NCBI RefSeq assembly: GCF_000600295.1
Contig: NZ_JEMG01000001.1
Span: forward strand, 1,281,062-1,345,061
Reading direction: 5' to 3'
Source: Hylemonella gracilis str. Niagara R
GTDB lineage: Bacteria; Pseudomonadota; Gammaproteobacteria; Burkholderiales; Burkholderiaceae_C
DNA: 64,000 bases
Shown: in pieces, positions 55,247 through 63,017 of the stretch
How the letters are laid out: each line of letters begins with the position of its first letter
Position numbering within the stretch: position 1 is the first letter of the stretch
Translations under genes and position numbers: made by a program
The notes under the pieces: generated by a model
What the model saw: the letters and a program-made list of their open reading frames with translations, nothing else
Told to the model about the DNA's origin: nothing
Database searches by the model: none

Positions 55247-56188
55247 TCAGCGTCCCCAGCGCAGCACCAGGGGGTCGAGCCGGCGCGCGATGTCCAGCAG
55301 ACCGCGGCGCACCTCGGGGTGCATGGGCGGGAAGGGGTGACGGCCCGCGTCGCAGGCGATCACGCCACCGGCCTGCATCAGGGCCTTGGCGGTCAGGATG
55401 CCGCCTTGGCGGTTCTCGTGGTTGATCAGGGGCAGCCAGCGCTGGTACAGCTCGAAAGCCAGATCCGCCTTGCCCTCGCGGTGCGCCACGATGATGGGGC
55501 GGATGCCGTCGGGAAAGCCACCGCCTGTCATGGCACCGGTGGCGCCGGCGTCCAGGTCGGCCAGCAGGGTGATGGCTTCCTCGCCGTCCCAGGGGCCTTC
55601 GATGGCCGCGCCGCCCAGGCGGATCAAGTCGCGCAGCTTGTTGGCCGCGCCGGGCACCTCGATCTTGAAATAGGCCAGGTGTTCGATTTCCTGCGCCATG
55701 CGCGCGAGGAAGGGCGCCGTCAGCACCGTGCCGCTGGCGGGGGCGTCTTGCACCATGATGGGAATGTCGATGGCGTCCGAGACCCGCGCGTAGAACTCGT
55801 GAATCTGCGCTTCAGGCACCCGGAAAGTGGCGCCGTGGTAGGGCGGCATGATCATCACCATGGCCGCGCCCATGTCTTGCGCGCGACGACTGCGCGCCGC
55901 ACAGACGCCGGTGCCGTAGTGGGTGGTGGTGACGATCACCGGCACACGACCGGCGACGTGGGTGAGCGAGGTGCGCGTGAGGATTTCGCGTTCCTCGTCG
56001 GACAGCGAGAACTGCTCGGAGAAATTGGCCAGGATGCACAGGCCATCGACGCCTGCATCGATCATGAAATCCAGGCAGCGTTTCTGGCCGTCCAGGTCCA
56101 GTTCGCCGTTCTCATGGAAGATGGTCGGCACCACGGGAAAGATGCCTCGATACCGAGGGGATGACAGAGAGGGGGGTGTTGCTGGCAT
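55247..56188 (-). CDS. DHDPS/NAL family lyase, likely 2-keto-3-deoxy-L-arabinonate dehydratase
   Basis: A 313-residue class I TIM-barrel protein of the dihydrodipicolinate synthase family. FPVVPTIFHENGELD is near residue 17, the tyrosine region VIVTTTHYGTGVCAARSR near 90, and the Schiff-base Lys in LAYFKIEVPG near 172. Lying after L-arabinonate dehydratase, it is best explained as the enzyme turning 2-keto-3-deoxy-L-arabinonate into alpha-ketoglutarate semialdehyde. An aldolase or another dehydratase of the same fold cannot be excluded. The gap to the upstream gene (186 bp) holds a dispersed repeat. Confidence 0.8.
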   Translation of the reverse strand: MPATPPSLSSPRYRGIFPVVPTIFHENGELDLDGQKRCLDFMIDAGVDGLCILANFSEQFSLSDEEREILTRTSLTHVAGRVPVIVTTTHYGTGVCAARSRRAQDMGAAMVMIMPPYHGATFRVPEAQIHEFYARVSDAIDIPIMVQDAPASGTVLTAPFLARMAQEIEHLAYFKIEVPGAANKLRDLIRLGGAAIEGPWDGEEAITLLADLDAGATGAMTGGGFPDGIRPIIVAHREGKADLAFELYQRWLPLINHENRQGGILTAKALMQAGGVIACDAGRHPFPPMHPEVRRGLLDIARRLDPLVLRWGR

Positions 56189-56271
56189 GGGGTTGCGGAG
56201 TTGTTGCTCAATCAGTTTTCGAGAGCGCTAAGCGCTGCCCGTAGTCCACGAAACAGGCGCGGCAGCCGCGC

Positions 56272-56362
56272 AAGGGCCGCCCCGCCGCGCTGGCTGCGTC
56301 CCCCTGCCCGCAACGCGCAGCGTTGCGAGAGCGGGGGGAAGGCGCGAAGCGACTCAGGGGGG
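56272..56362. repeat. Dispersed GC-rich repeat with variable hairpin
   Basis: The flanks ggccgccccgccgcgctggctgcg and ggcgcgaagcgactcagggg are a recurrent Comamonadaceae intergenic element. Between them ccccc and ggggg enclose cgcaacgc-gca-gcgttgcg (56309-56327), a perfect 8-bp hairpin. It sits inside an operon, between the arabinonate dehydratase and the lyase gene, and may modulate downstream expression. Confidence 0.65.
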
Positions 56363-56374
56363 TGTCTCATTGCC

Positions 56375-58111
56375 TCAATGCGAATGGCGCGGCACAGCAG
56401 ACCCGCGGCAGCCGACCAGGAAATCGAAATCGCAGCCTTCATCGGCCTGCAGCACATGGTCCACGTACAGGCGCTGGTAGCCGCCACGCCCGCCCATGTC
56501 GGTTTTCTGCAGCGCCTGCATGCGTTGAGCCAGTTCGGCCTCGCTGATGTCCAGGTGCAGTCGGCCCTGCTCGCAATCGAGTTCGATGAAGTCACCGTCA
56601 CGCACGATGGCCAGCGGTCCGCCGGCGGCGGCTTCGGGTGCGACGTGCAGCACCACCGTGCCATAGGCCGTGCCGCTCATGCGCGCGTCGGAGATGCGCA
56701 CCATGTCCTTCACGCCCAGTCTTAAGAGCTTCGGGGGCAGACCCATATTGCCGACCTCGGCCATGCCCGGATAACCGCGCGGGCCGCAGTTCTTCATCAC
56801 CATCACGCAGCTGGCGTCGATGTCCAGGTTCTCGTCGACGATGCGTTCCTTGTAGTGCTCCAGGTTCTCGAACACCACGGCACGACCCCGGTGCTTGAGC
56901 AGTTCGGGCGAAGCGGCCGAGGGCTTGAGTACCGCGCCACGCGGCGCCAGGTTGCCGCGCAGGATGCAGATGCCCCCGTCGGCAATCAGTGGCTTGTTGA
57001 TCGGGCGGATCACCTCGTCGTTGTACTGGGGCGCTTCGCGCACGTTGTCCCAGAGGCTCTTGCCGTTGACGGTCAGCGCGTTCGGGTGCGGCAGCAGCTT
57101 GTTTTCACCCAGGCGGCGCAGCACGGCGGGCAGGCCACCGGCGTAATAGAACTCCTCCATCAGGAAACGGCCCGAGGGCTGCAGGTCCACCAGGGTGGGC
57201 GTGCCACGGCCGATGCGCGTCCAGTCTTCCAGCTCCAGTTGCACGCCGATGCGCCCGGCGATGGCCTTGAGGTGGATCACCGCATTGGTCGAGCCGCCAA
57301 TGGCCGCGTTGGTGCGGATGGCGTTCTCGAAGGCCTCGCGCGTCAGGATCTTGGACAGCGTGAGCCCTTCGTGCGCCATCTCCACGATGCGCCGGCCCGA
57401 CATGTGGGCCAGCACGTAACGGCGCGCGTCCACGGCGGGAATGGCCGCGTTGTGCGGCAGCGAGGTGCCCAGCGCCTCGGCCATGCAGGCCATGGTGGAG
57501 GCTGTGCCCATGGTGTTGCAGGTGCCGGCCGAGCGAGACATGCCGGCCTCGGCCGCGAAGAACTGGTGCTCGTTGATCTCGCCCGCTTTGAGCGATTCAT
57601 GCAAGCGCCACACGGCCGTGCCCGAGCCGATGTCCTTGCCGTCGAGCTTGCCGTTGAGCATGGGGCCGCCGGTGACCACGATGGCCGGCACGTCGCAGCT
57701 GGCCGCGCCCATCAGCAGCGCGGGCGTGGTCTTGTCGCAGCCGACCAGCAGCACCACCGCGTCGATGGGGTTGCCGCGGATGGCTTCTTCCACGTCCATG
57801 CTGGCCAGGTTGCGCGTCAACATGGCCGTGGGGCGCAGATTGGATTCACCGTTGGAGAACACCGGAAACTCGACCGGGAAACCGCCGGCTTCAAAGATCC
57901 CGCGCTTGACATGCTCGGCGATCTTGCGGAAATGCGCGTTGCAGGGCGTCAACTCCGACCAGGTGTTGCAGATGCCGATGATGGGGCGGCCATCGAACTC
58001 ATGGTCCGGGATGCCTTGGTTCTTCATCCAGCTGCGGTACATGAAGCCGTTCTTGTCGGCGGTGCCGAACCATTCGGTGGAACGGAGTTTCTTTTTCGTG
58101 GGGGTGGTCAT
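56375..58111 (-). CDS. L-arabinonate dehydratase (IlvD/Edd family)
   Basis: Iron-sulfur dehydratase converting L-arabinonate to 2-keto-3-deoxy-L-arabinonate. The 578-residue protein starts LRSTEWFGTADKNGFMYRSWMKNQG, the characteristic start of pentonate dehydratases. Cluster-ligand Cys are in IICNTWSELTPCN-type GICNTW near residue 50, LLVGCDKTTP near 120 and SAGTCNTMGTAST near 190. The C-terminal SDARMSGTAYGTVVLH is present. D-xylonate or other sugar acids may also be accepted, as in relatives. It lies 26 bp after yjfF. Confidence 0.9.
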   Translation of the reverse strand: MTTPTKKKLRSTEWFGTADKNGFMYRSWMKNQGIPDHEFDGRPIIGICNTWSELTPCNAHFRKIAEHVKRGIFEAGGFPVEFPVFSNGESNLRPTAMLTRNLASMDVEEAIRGNPIDAVVLLVGCDKTTPALLMGAASCDVPAIVVTGGPMLNGKLDGKDIGSGTAVWRLHESLKAGEINEHQFFAAEAGMSRSAGTCNTMGTASTMACMAEALGTSLPHNAAIPAVDARRYVLAHMSGRRIVEMAHEGLTLSKILTREAFENAIRTNAAIGGSTNAVIHLKAIAGRIGVQLELEDWTRIGRGTPTLVDLQPSGRFLMEEFYYAGGLPAVLRRLGENKLLPHPNALTVNGKSLWDNVREAPQYNDEVIRPINKPLIADGGICILRGNLAPRGAVLKPSAASPELLKHRGRAVVFENLEHYKERIVDENLDIDASCVMVMKNCGPRGYPGMAEVGNMGLPPKLLRLGVKDMVRISDARMSGTAYGTVVLHVAPEAAAGGPLAIVRDGDFIELDCEQGRLHLDISEAELAQRMQALQKTDMGGRGGYQRLYVDHVLQADEGCDFDFLVGCRGSAVPRHSH

Positions 58112-58137
58112 GATGGGACAAAAAAGGACGATGGAAA

Positions 58138-59193
58138 TCAGACGTGTTGGGCCGGCCGGCGCGCGAGCACGCGCTGCAGCAGGCAGAAGATGAGCAGCAG
58201 CACGCCGACCACGATGCGGGTCCACCAGGAGCTGAGCGTTCCGTCGAAGGAAATCAGCGTCTGGATGATGCCCAGGGTCAGCACGCCGAACAGGGTGCCT
58301 GCCACGTAACCGACACCGCCGGTGAGCAAGGTGCCACCGATCACGACGGCCGCGATGGCGTCCAGCTCCATGCCGGTCGCGTGCAGGCCGTAGCCGGAGA
58401 GCATGTAGAAGGTGAAGACCACGCCGCCCAGCGCCGAGCAGAAACCCGAGAGCAGGTAGGCGCCCACCAGGGTGCGACCCACGGGCAGGCCCATCAGCAG
58501 GGCGGATTGTTCGCTGCCGCCCACGGCATACACCGCGCGTCCAAAGGACGTGTTGTGCGCGACGAAGATCGCCACCAGCAGCAGGGCAATCGCGATCAGC
58601 GCGCCCAGCGACAGTGAGGCGCTCTCGCCGAAGTACAGGCGCCACTGGGCCAAATCCGAATAGCCTTCGTGGGTGATGGTGATCGAGTCGATGCTGATCA
58701 GGTAGCACAGGCCGCGGGCCAGGAACATGCCGGCCAGCGTCACGACGAAGGGCTGAAGCCGGTAACGTTGGATCAGGAAACCCATGAAGGCGCCCAGGCT
58801 GGAGCCCATGAGCAGCACCACGGGAATGGCCGCCGCCGGGCTCCAACCATGGTGCTCGACCAGGGTGGCCAGCACCATGGTGCTCAGGGCCACCACCGAG
58901 CCCACCGAGAGGTCGATGCCGCCGGTGAGGATCACGAAAGTCATGCCGATGGCGACGATGATCAGGAAGGCGTTGTCGATCAGCAGGTTGAGGAACACCT
59001 GGGTCGAGAAGAAGCCGGGGTAGAGCAGCGAGCCCAGGGTGGCCATCAGCACGAAGAGGGACATCGTGGCGACCAGCGGCAGGTATTTGGCGTTCATGCT
59101 GGAGGACCGGACGGGGGAGGCAAGAGCTTGGGCCTCGGTGGCCGCGGGGCTGCTCGCGGCCATCGTGGAAGTGCGGGGGGAGGCGGTGTGCAT
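58138..59193 (-). CDS. yjfF: Sugar ABC transporter permease, YjfF-like
   Basis: A 351-residue inner-membrane permease of the AraH/RbsC family with about 8-10 helices; GGIDLSVGSVVALSTM near residue 105 and the later GGTLLTGGVGYVAGTLFGV near 290 are the family motifs. The start at 59193 makes a TGATG with the stop of ytfT and adds 32 Ser/Ala-rich residues before the conserved region; the ATG at 59097 would give the usual length. It forms a heteromeric channel with YtfT. In E. coli the system takes up galactofuranose. Confidence 0.85.
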   Translation of the reverse strand: MHTASPRTSTMAASSPAATEAQALASPVRSSSMNAKYLPLVATMSLFVLMATLGSLLYPGFFSTQVFLNLLIDNAFLIIVAIGMTFVILTGGIDLSVGSVVALSTMVLATLVEHHGWSPAAAIPVVLLMGSSLGAFMGFLIQRYRLQPFVVTLAGMFLARGLCYLISIDSITITHEGYSDLAQWRLYFGESASLSLGALIAIALLLVAIFVAHNTSFGRAVYAVGGSEQSALLMGLPVGRTLVGAYLLSGFCSALGGVVFTFYMLSGYGLHATGMELDAIAAVVIGGTLLTGGVGYVAGTLFGVLTLGIIQTLISFDGTLSSWWTRIVVGVLLLIFCLLQRVLARRPAQHV

Positions 59194-60245
59194 CACCAGG
59201 CCTCCCGCGTCGTCTTGCGGCGGATGAGCAGACCCAGCTCGGCGCGGAACTCGGGTGACTGCAGCAGCATCACCAGGAAGACCACGGCCGCCTTCACCAC
59301 CAGGTTGATCTCGGGTGGAACCCCGAGCGAGTAGATGGCGTAAGTCAGGGTCTGGATGATCAGTGCGCCGATCACGCTGCCCACCAGGCTGAAGCGCCCG
59401 CCCAGCAGCGAGGTTCCGCCCAGGGTCACGGCCAGGATGGCGTCCAGCTCCAGCAGCTGTCCGGCGTTGTTGCCGTCCGCACTTTTCACGTTGGAGCTGA
59501 TCAGCAGCCCGGCGATGCCGGCGCACAGGCCGCAGAAGACATAAGCGCCCAGTATCAGGCGCTTGGAGCGCACGCCGGCCACGCGGGCCGCGGACGGGTT
59601 GATGCCCACGGCCTGGATGAACAGGCCCAGCGCCGTGCGCGTGACGGCCAGGTAGAGCAGCACGAAGACGGCGGCGACGATGAAGAGCGAGAAGGGCAGA
59701 CCGGCCAGATAACCCCCACCCAGGAAGAAGTAGGGTTTGTAGTAAATGGTGATGATCTGCCCGTCGGTGATGAGCTGCGCGATGCCGCGGCCCGCCACCA
59801 TCAGGATCAGCGTGGCGATGATGGGTTGCATGCCGATGCGCGCGACCAGCACGCCATTCCACAGGCCGCACAGGGTGGCCACGCCCACCGCGGCCAGCAA
59901 GGCCAGGGGCAGGGGAAAGCGGCTTTCGTCGCCCGCGACCGAGCCGCCGATCATCCAGGCCGCCACGGCGGCGGCGATGGCCACCACGGCGCCCACCGAG
60001 ATGTCGATGCCGCGCGTGGCGATCACCATGGTCATGCCCAGCGAGACCAGGACCAGGGGTGCTGCGCGGTTCAGGATGTCGATCAGGCTGCCGTACAGAT
60101 GGCCGTCACGCCACTCGATGCGCAGGAAGCTGTCGTTGAAGGCCGTGTTCACGGCCAAGAGCAGCAGCAAGGTGATGATCGGCCAAGCCAGGCGATGGCG
60201 CAGCAGCACGCCGATGTAAGAGGGGGAGTTGCGTTCTTCAGGCAT
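59193..60245 (-). CDS. ytfT: Sugar ABC transporter permease, YtfT-like
   Basis: A 350-residue permease with about 8-10 hydrophobic helices. It contains TRGIDISVGAVVAIAAAVAAW near residue 85 and ELDAILAVTLGGTSLLGGRFSLVGSVIGALII near 270, typical of the YtfT branch of the RbsC/AraH family. ATG at 60245 overlaps the end of the ATPase gene by 8 bp. Together with YjfF it should form the membrane pore for a furanose or pyranose sugar. Confidence 0.87.
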   Translation of the reverse strand: MPEERNSPSYIGVLLRHRLAWPIITLLLLLAVNTAFNDSFLRIEWRDGHLYGSLIDILNRAAPLVLVSLGMTMVIATRGIDISVGAVVAIAAAVAAWMIGGSVAGDESRFPLPLALLAAVGVATLCGLWNGVLVARIGMQPIIATLILMVAGRGIAQLITDGQIITIYYKPYFFLGGGYLAGLPFSLFIVAAVFVLLYLAVTRTALGLFIQAVGINPSAARVAGVRSKRLILGAYVFCGLCAGIAGLLISSNVKSADGNNAGQLLELDAILAVTLGGTSLLGGRFSLVGSVIGALIIQTLTYAIYSLGVPPEINLVVKAAVVFLVMLLQSPEFRAELGLLIRRKTTREAW

Positions 60246-61785
60246 GTTCGTTGGCGATGAGTTCGTAGACGGCATCCTCGTTGCTGCCCGCGGGCAGTTC
60301 GCCGACTTTGTGGCGGTCACGCAGCACCACGATGCGGTGCGCCACGCGCACCACTTCGCTCATCTCCGACGAGATGAAGAGCACCGCCATGCCGGCCTGC
60401 GCCAGGCGCAGGATCTGCTCCATGATTTCCTGCTTGGCGGCCACGTCGATGCCGCGCGTGGGTTCGTCCAGGATCAGCAGCCGGGGTTCGGTGGCGAGCC
60501 AGCGCGCCAGGATGGCCTTCTGCTGGTTACCGCCGGACAGCAGGCCGATGGGCGTCTCCACGCTGGCGGTCTTGATGCCCAGCAGCTGCACGTAACGCTC
60601 GGCCAGCGCGCTCTGTTCGGCGCGCGAGAGGAAGCGGCCCATGCCCTGGCGGGCCTGCAGGGCCAGCGCGATGTTCTCGCGCACCGACAGGTCGGCGACG
60701 ATGCCATCGGTCTTGCGTTCTTCCGGGCACAGGGCCAGGCCCTGACGGATGGCGTCCATGGGGTTGGAGAAGGTCACCACCTGACCGTCGACACGCAGCA
60801 CGCCCCGGTCGGGCAGTTCCAGGCCGAACAGCAGGCGCGCCAGCTCGGTGCGCCCGGCGCCCAGCAGCCCGGCCAGACCGACCACTTCGCCGGGGCGCAG
60901 GCGCAGATCCACCGGCTGGAGCTGGCCGCTCTGGCCCAGGCCTTCGGCCTGTAGCAGCGCGGGCGTGGCGTCGTCGAAGGCAGGTGCGTCGGGTTTGCTG
61001 GACGAAGAAGCGGCCAGCTCACGGCCCAGCATGGCCGCGATCAGGGCGGGTGCGGGCAGGTCCGCAACCGGCCACTCGCCCACCCAACTGCCATTGCGCA
61101 GCACGGTGATGCGGTCCGAGATGGCATAGACCTGATTCAAGAAGTGTGTGACGAACACGATCGCCAAGCCGTCGTCGCGCAGGCGGCGCAGCACCTCGAA
61201 GAGCTTGCGCACTTCCTCGTCGTCCAGGCTGGACGTGGGCTCGTCCAGAATCAGCACGCGCGATTCGATGCTCAGGGCGCGGGCGATGGACACCAGCTGC
61301 TGCACGGCCACGGGGTAGTCCGAGAGCAGGCGTGTCACGTCGATGTCCAGGCCGACGCGGGCCACCAGCTCACGTGCTTGCCGGTTCACCCGGGCCCAGT
61401 CGATGCGTCGGCCTTGGAACCAGCCCTTGCGCGGATAACGGCCGGCGTAGATGTTTTCCGCCACCGTCAGGTTGGGGCAGAGGTTGACCTCCTGGTAGAC
61501 GGTGCTGATGCCCAGGCGTTGCGCCGCCAGGGGCGATTCGGGCCAAGCGGAGATCGGTTCGCCGGCTGACTCAGCTCCCGCCAGCCGCATCTGCCCGCCG
61601 TTGGGCGGGATCGCGCCGGTGAGCACCTTGATCAGCGTGGACTTGCCCGCGCCGTTCTGGCCCATCAGCGCGTGGATCTCGCCGGGGTAGAGGCGCAGCT
61701 GCACATCGCGCAGCACGGGGATGCCAGCGAAGTGCTTGTGGATGCCGCTCAGTTCCAGTACGGGCACTCGGTCGATGGGGGTCAT
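60238..61785 (-). CDS. ytfR: Sugar ABC transporter ATP-binding protein, YtfR-like
   Basis: A 515-residue tandem ATPase of the monosaccharide family. The first domain has Walker A GQNGAGKST near residue 43, Walker B VLILDEPTSSLD near 170; the second has the divergent GLLGAGRTE loop near 300, LSGGNQQKAILARW near 408 and LLILDEPTRGID near 430. It drives import through YtfT-YjfF. It starts 3 bp after the gguB stop. A YtfQ-type binding-protein gene, normally directly upstream, is absent from this position. Confidence 0.9.
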   Translation of the reverse strand: MTPIDRVPVLELSGIHKHFAGIPVLRDVQLRLYPGEIHALMGQNGAGKSTLIKVLTGAIPPNGGQMRLAGAESAGEPISAWPESPLAAQRLGISTVYQEVNLCPNLTVAENIYAGRYPRKGWFQGRRIDWARVNRQARELVARVGLDIDVTRLLSDYPVAVQQLVSIARALSIESRVLILDEPTSSLDDEEVRKLFEVLRRLRDDGLAIVFVTHFLNQVYAISDRITVLRNGSWVGEWPVADLPAPALIAAMLGRELAASSSSKPDAPAFDDATPALLQAEGLGQSGQLQPVDLRLRPGEVVGLAGLLGAGRTELARLLFGLELPDRGVLRVDGQVVTFSNPMDAIRQGLALCPEERKTDGIVADLSVRENIALALQARQGMGRFLSRAEQSALAERYVQLLGIKTASVETPIGLLSGGNQQKAILARWLATEPRLLILDEPTRGIDVAAKQEIMEQILRLAQAGMAVLFISSEMSEVVRVAHRIVVLRDRHKVGELPAGSNEDAVYELIANEHA

Positions 61786-61788
61786 GGC

Positions 61789-63015
61789 TCAGGCCTTGTT
61801 CTTGCCGTAGACATCGACCAGCACGGCCGCCAGCAGCACCACGCCCTTGATGACCTGCTGGTAGTCGATGCCGATACCCAGGATGGACATGCCGTTGTTC
61901 ATCACGCCCATCACGAAGGCGCCGATCACCGCGCCCAGCACCTTGCCCACGCCGCCCGAAGCCGAGGCGCCGCCGATGAAGCAGGCTGCGATCACGTCCA
62001 GCTCGAAGCCCAGGCCGGCCTTGGGCGTGGCGGTGTTCAGGCGCGCGGCGAACACCAGGCCCGCCAGCGCGGCCAGCACACCCATGTTGACGAAGGCGTA
62101 GAAAGCCAGGCGCTCGGTCTTGATGCCGGACAGCTTGGCGGCCTTCTCGTTGCCGCCCATGGCGTAGAGGCGCCGGCCGATGGTGGTGCGGCTGGTGACG
62201 AAGTCGAACAGCACGATCAGCACGGCCATCACGACCAGCACATTGGGCAAGCCTTTGTAGGACGCAAGCAGGTAGCTGAAATAGACCAGCAGGGCGACGA
62301 AGACCGCCGTCTTGAGCAGAAACAGCGAAGCGGGCTCGACCTGCATGCCATGGCGCAGGCGCTTGGCGCGCGTGCGCAGCACGGCCAGGGCCAGCGCGGC
62401 CGCGGCGGCCACGCCCAGCAGCAGGGAGGTGAGGCGCAGGTTTTCCGCGTTGAAGAGGTCGGGGATGAAACCCGAGCTGAGCATCTGGAAGGCGTCGGGG
62501 AAGGGGCCCACCGACTGGCCCGCCAGCAGGGCCAGCGCCAGGCCCTTGAAGACCAGCATGCCAGCCAACGTGACGATGAAAGAGGGAATGTGGGAGTAGG
62601 CGACAAACCAACCCTGGATGCCACCGATCAGGCCGCCGCACAGCAGGCAGACCAGGGTCGCGGGCAGGAAGTGCCACTCGAACTCCACCATCAGCACCGC
62701 CGCCAGCGCGCCGATGAAGCCGCAGACCGAGCCCACCGAGAGGTCGATGTGGCCCGCCACGATCACCAGCAGCATGCCCAGCGCCATGATGACGATGTAG
62801 CTGTTCTGCAGAACCAGGTTGGTCAGGTTCAAGGGCTGCATCAGCGTGCCCTCGGTCATGACTTGGAAGAAGGCCATGATCGCGATCAGCATGATCAGCA
62901 TGCCGTACTCGCGGAAGTTGTGCTTCAGATGATCGAGCGCGGACCGACCGGCTGCGGCCTTGGGCGCGGCGGCCTGGGGCATGGAGGAATGGGTGGAAGC
63001 AGGAGACTGGGACAT
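61789..63015 (-). CDS. gguB: Multiple-monosaccharide ABC transporter permease, GguB-like
   Basis: A 408-residue permease, longer than the RbsC type because of a central hydrophilic insert near residues 190-225 (RTRAKRLRHGMQVEPAS), as in GguB/XylH. About 10-12 helices. Motifs are AGHIDLSVGSVCGFIGALAAVLM near 90 and GFELDVIAACFIGGASASGGVGKVLGAVIGAF near 340. It follows gguA by 2 bp. With ChvE and GguA it imports aldoses such as arabinose, galactose, glucose and xylose in related bacteria. Confidence 0.87.
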   Translation of the reverse strand: MSQSPASTHSSMPQAAAPKAAAGRSALDHLKHNFREYGMLIMLIAIMAFFQVMTEGTLMQPLNLTNLVLQNSYIVIMALGMLLVIVAGHIDLSVGSVCGFIGALAAVLMVEFEWHFLPATLVCLLCGGLIGGIQGWFVAYSHIPSFIVTLAGMLVFKGLALALLAGQSVGPFPDAFQMLSSGFIPDLFNAENLRLTSLLLGVAAAAALALAVLRTRAKRLRHGMQVEPASLFLLKTAVFVALLVYFSYLLASYKGLPNVLVVMAVLIVLFDFVTSRTTIGRRLYAMGGNEKAAKLSGIKTERLAFYAFVNMGVLAALAGLVFAARLNTATPKAGLGFELDVIAACFIGGASASGGVGKVLGAVIGAFVMGVMNNGMSILGIGIDYQQVIKGVVLLAAVLVDVYGKNKA

Positions 63016-63017
63016 GG

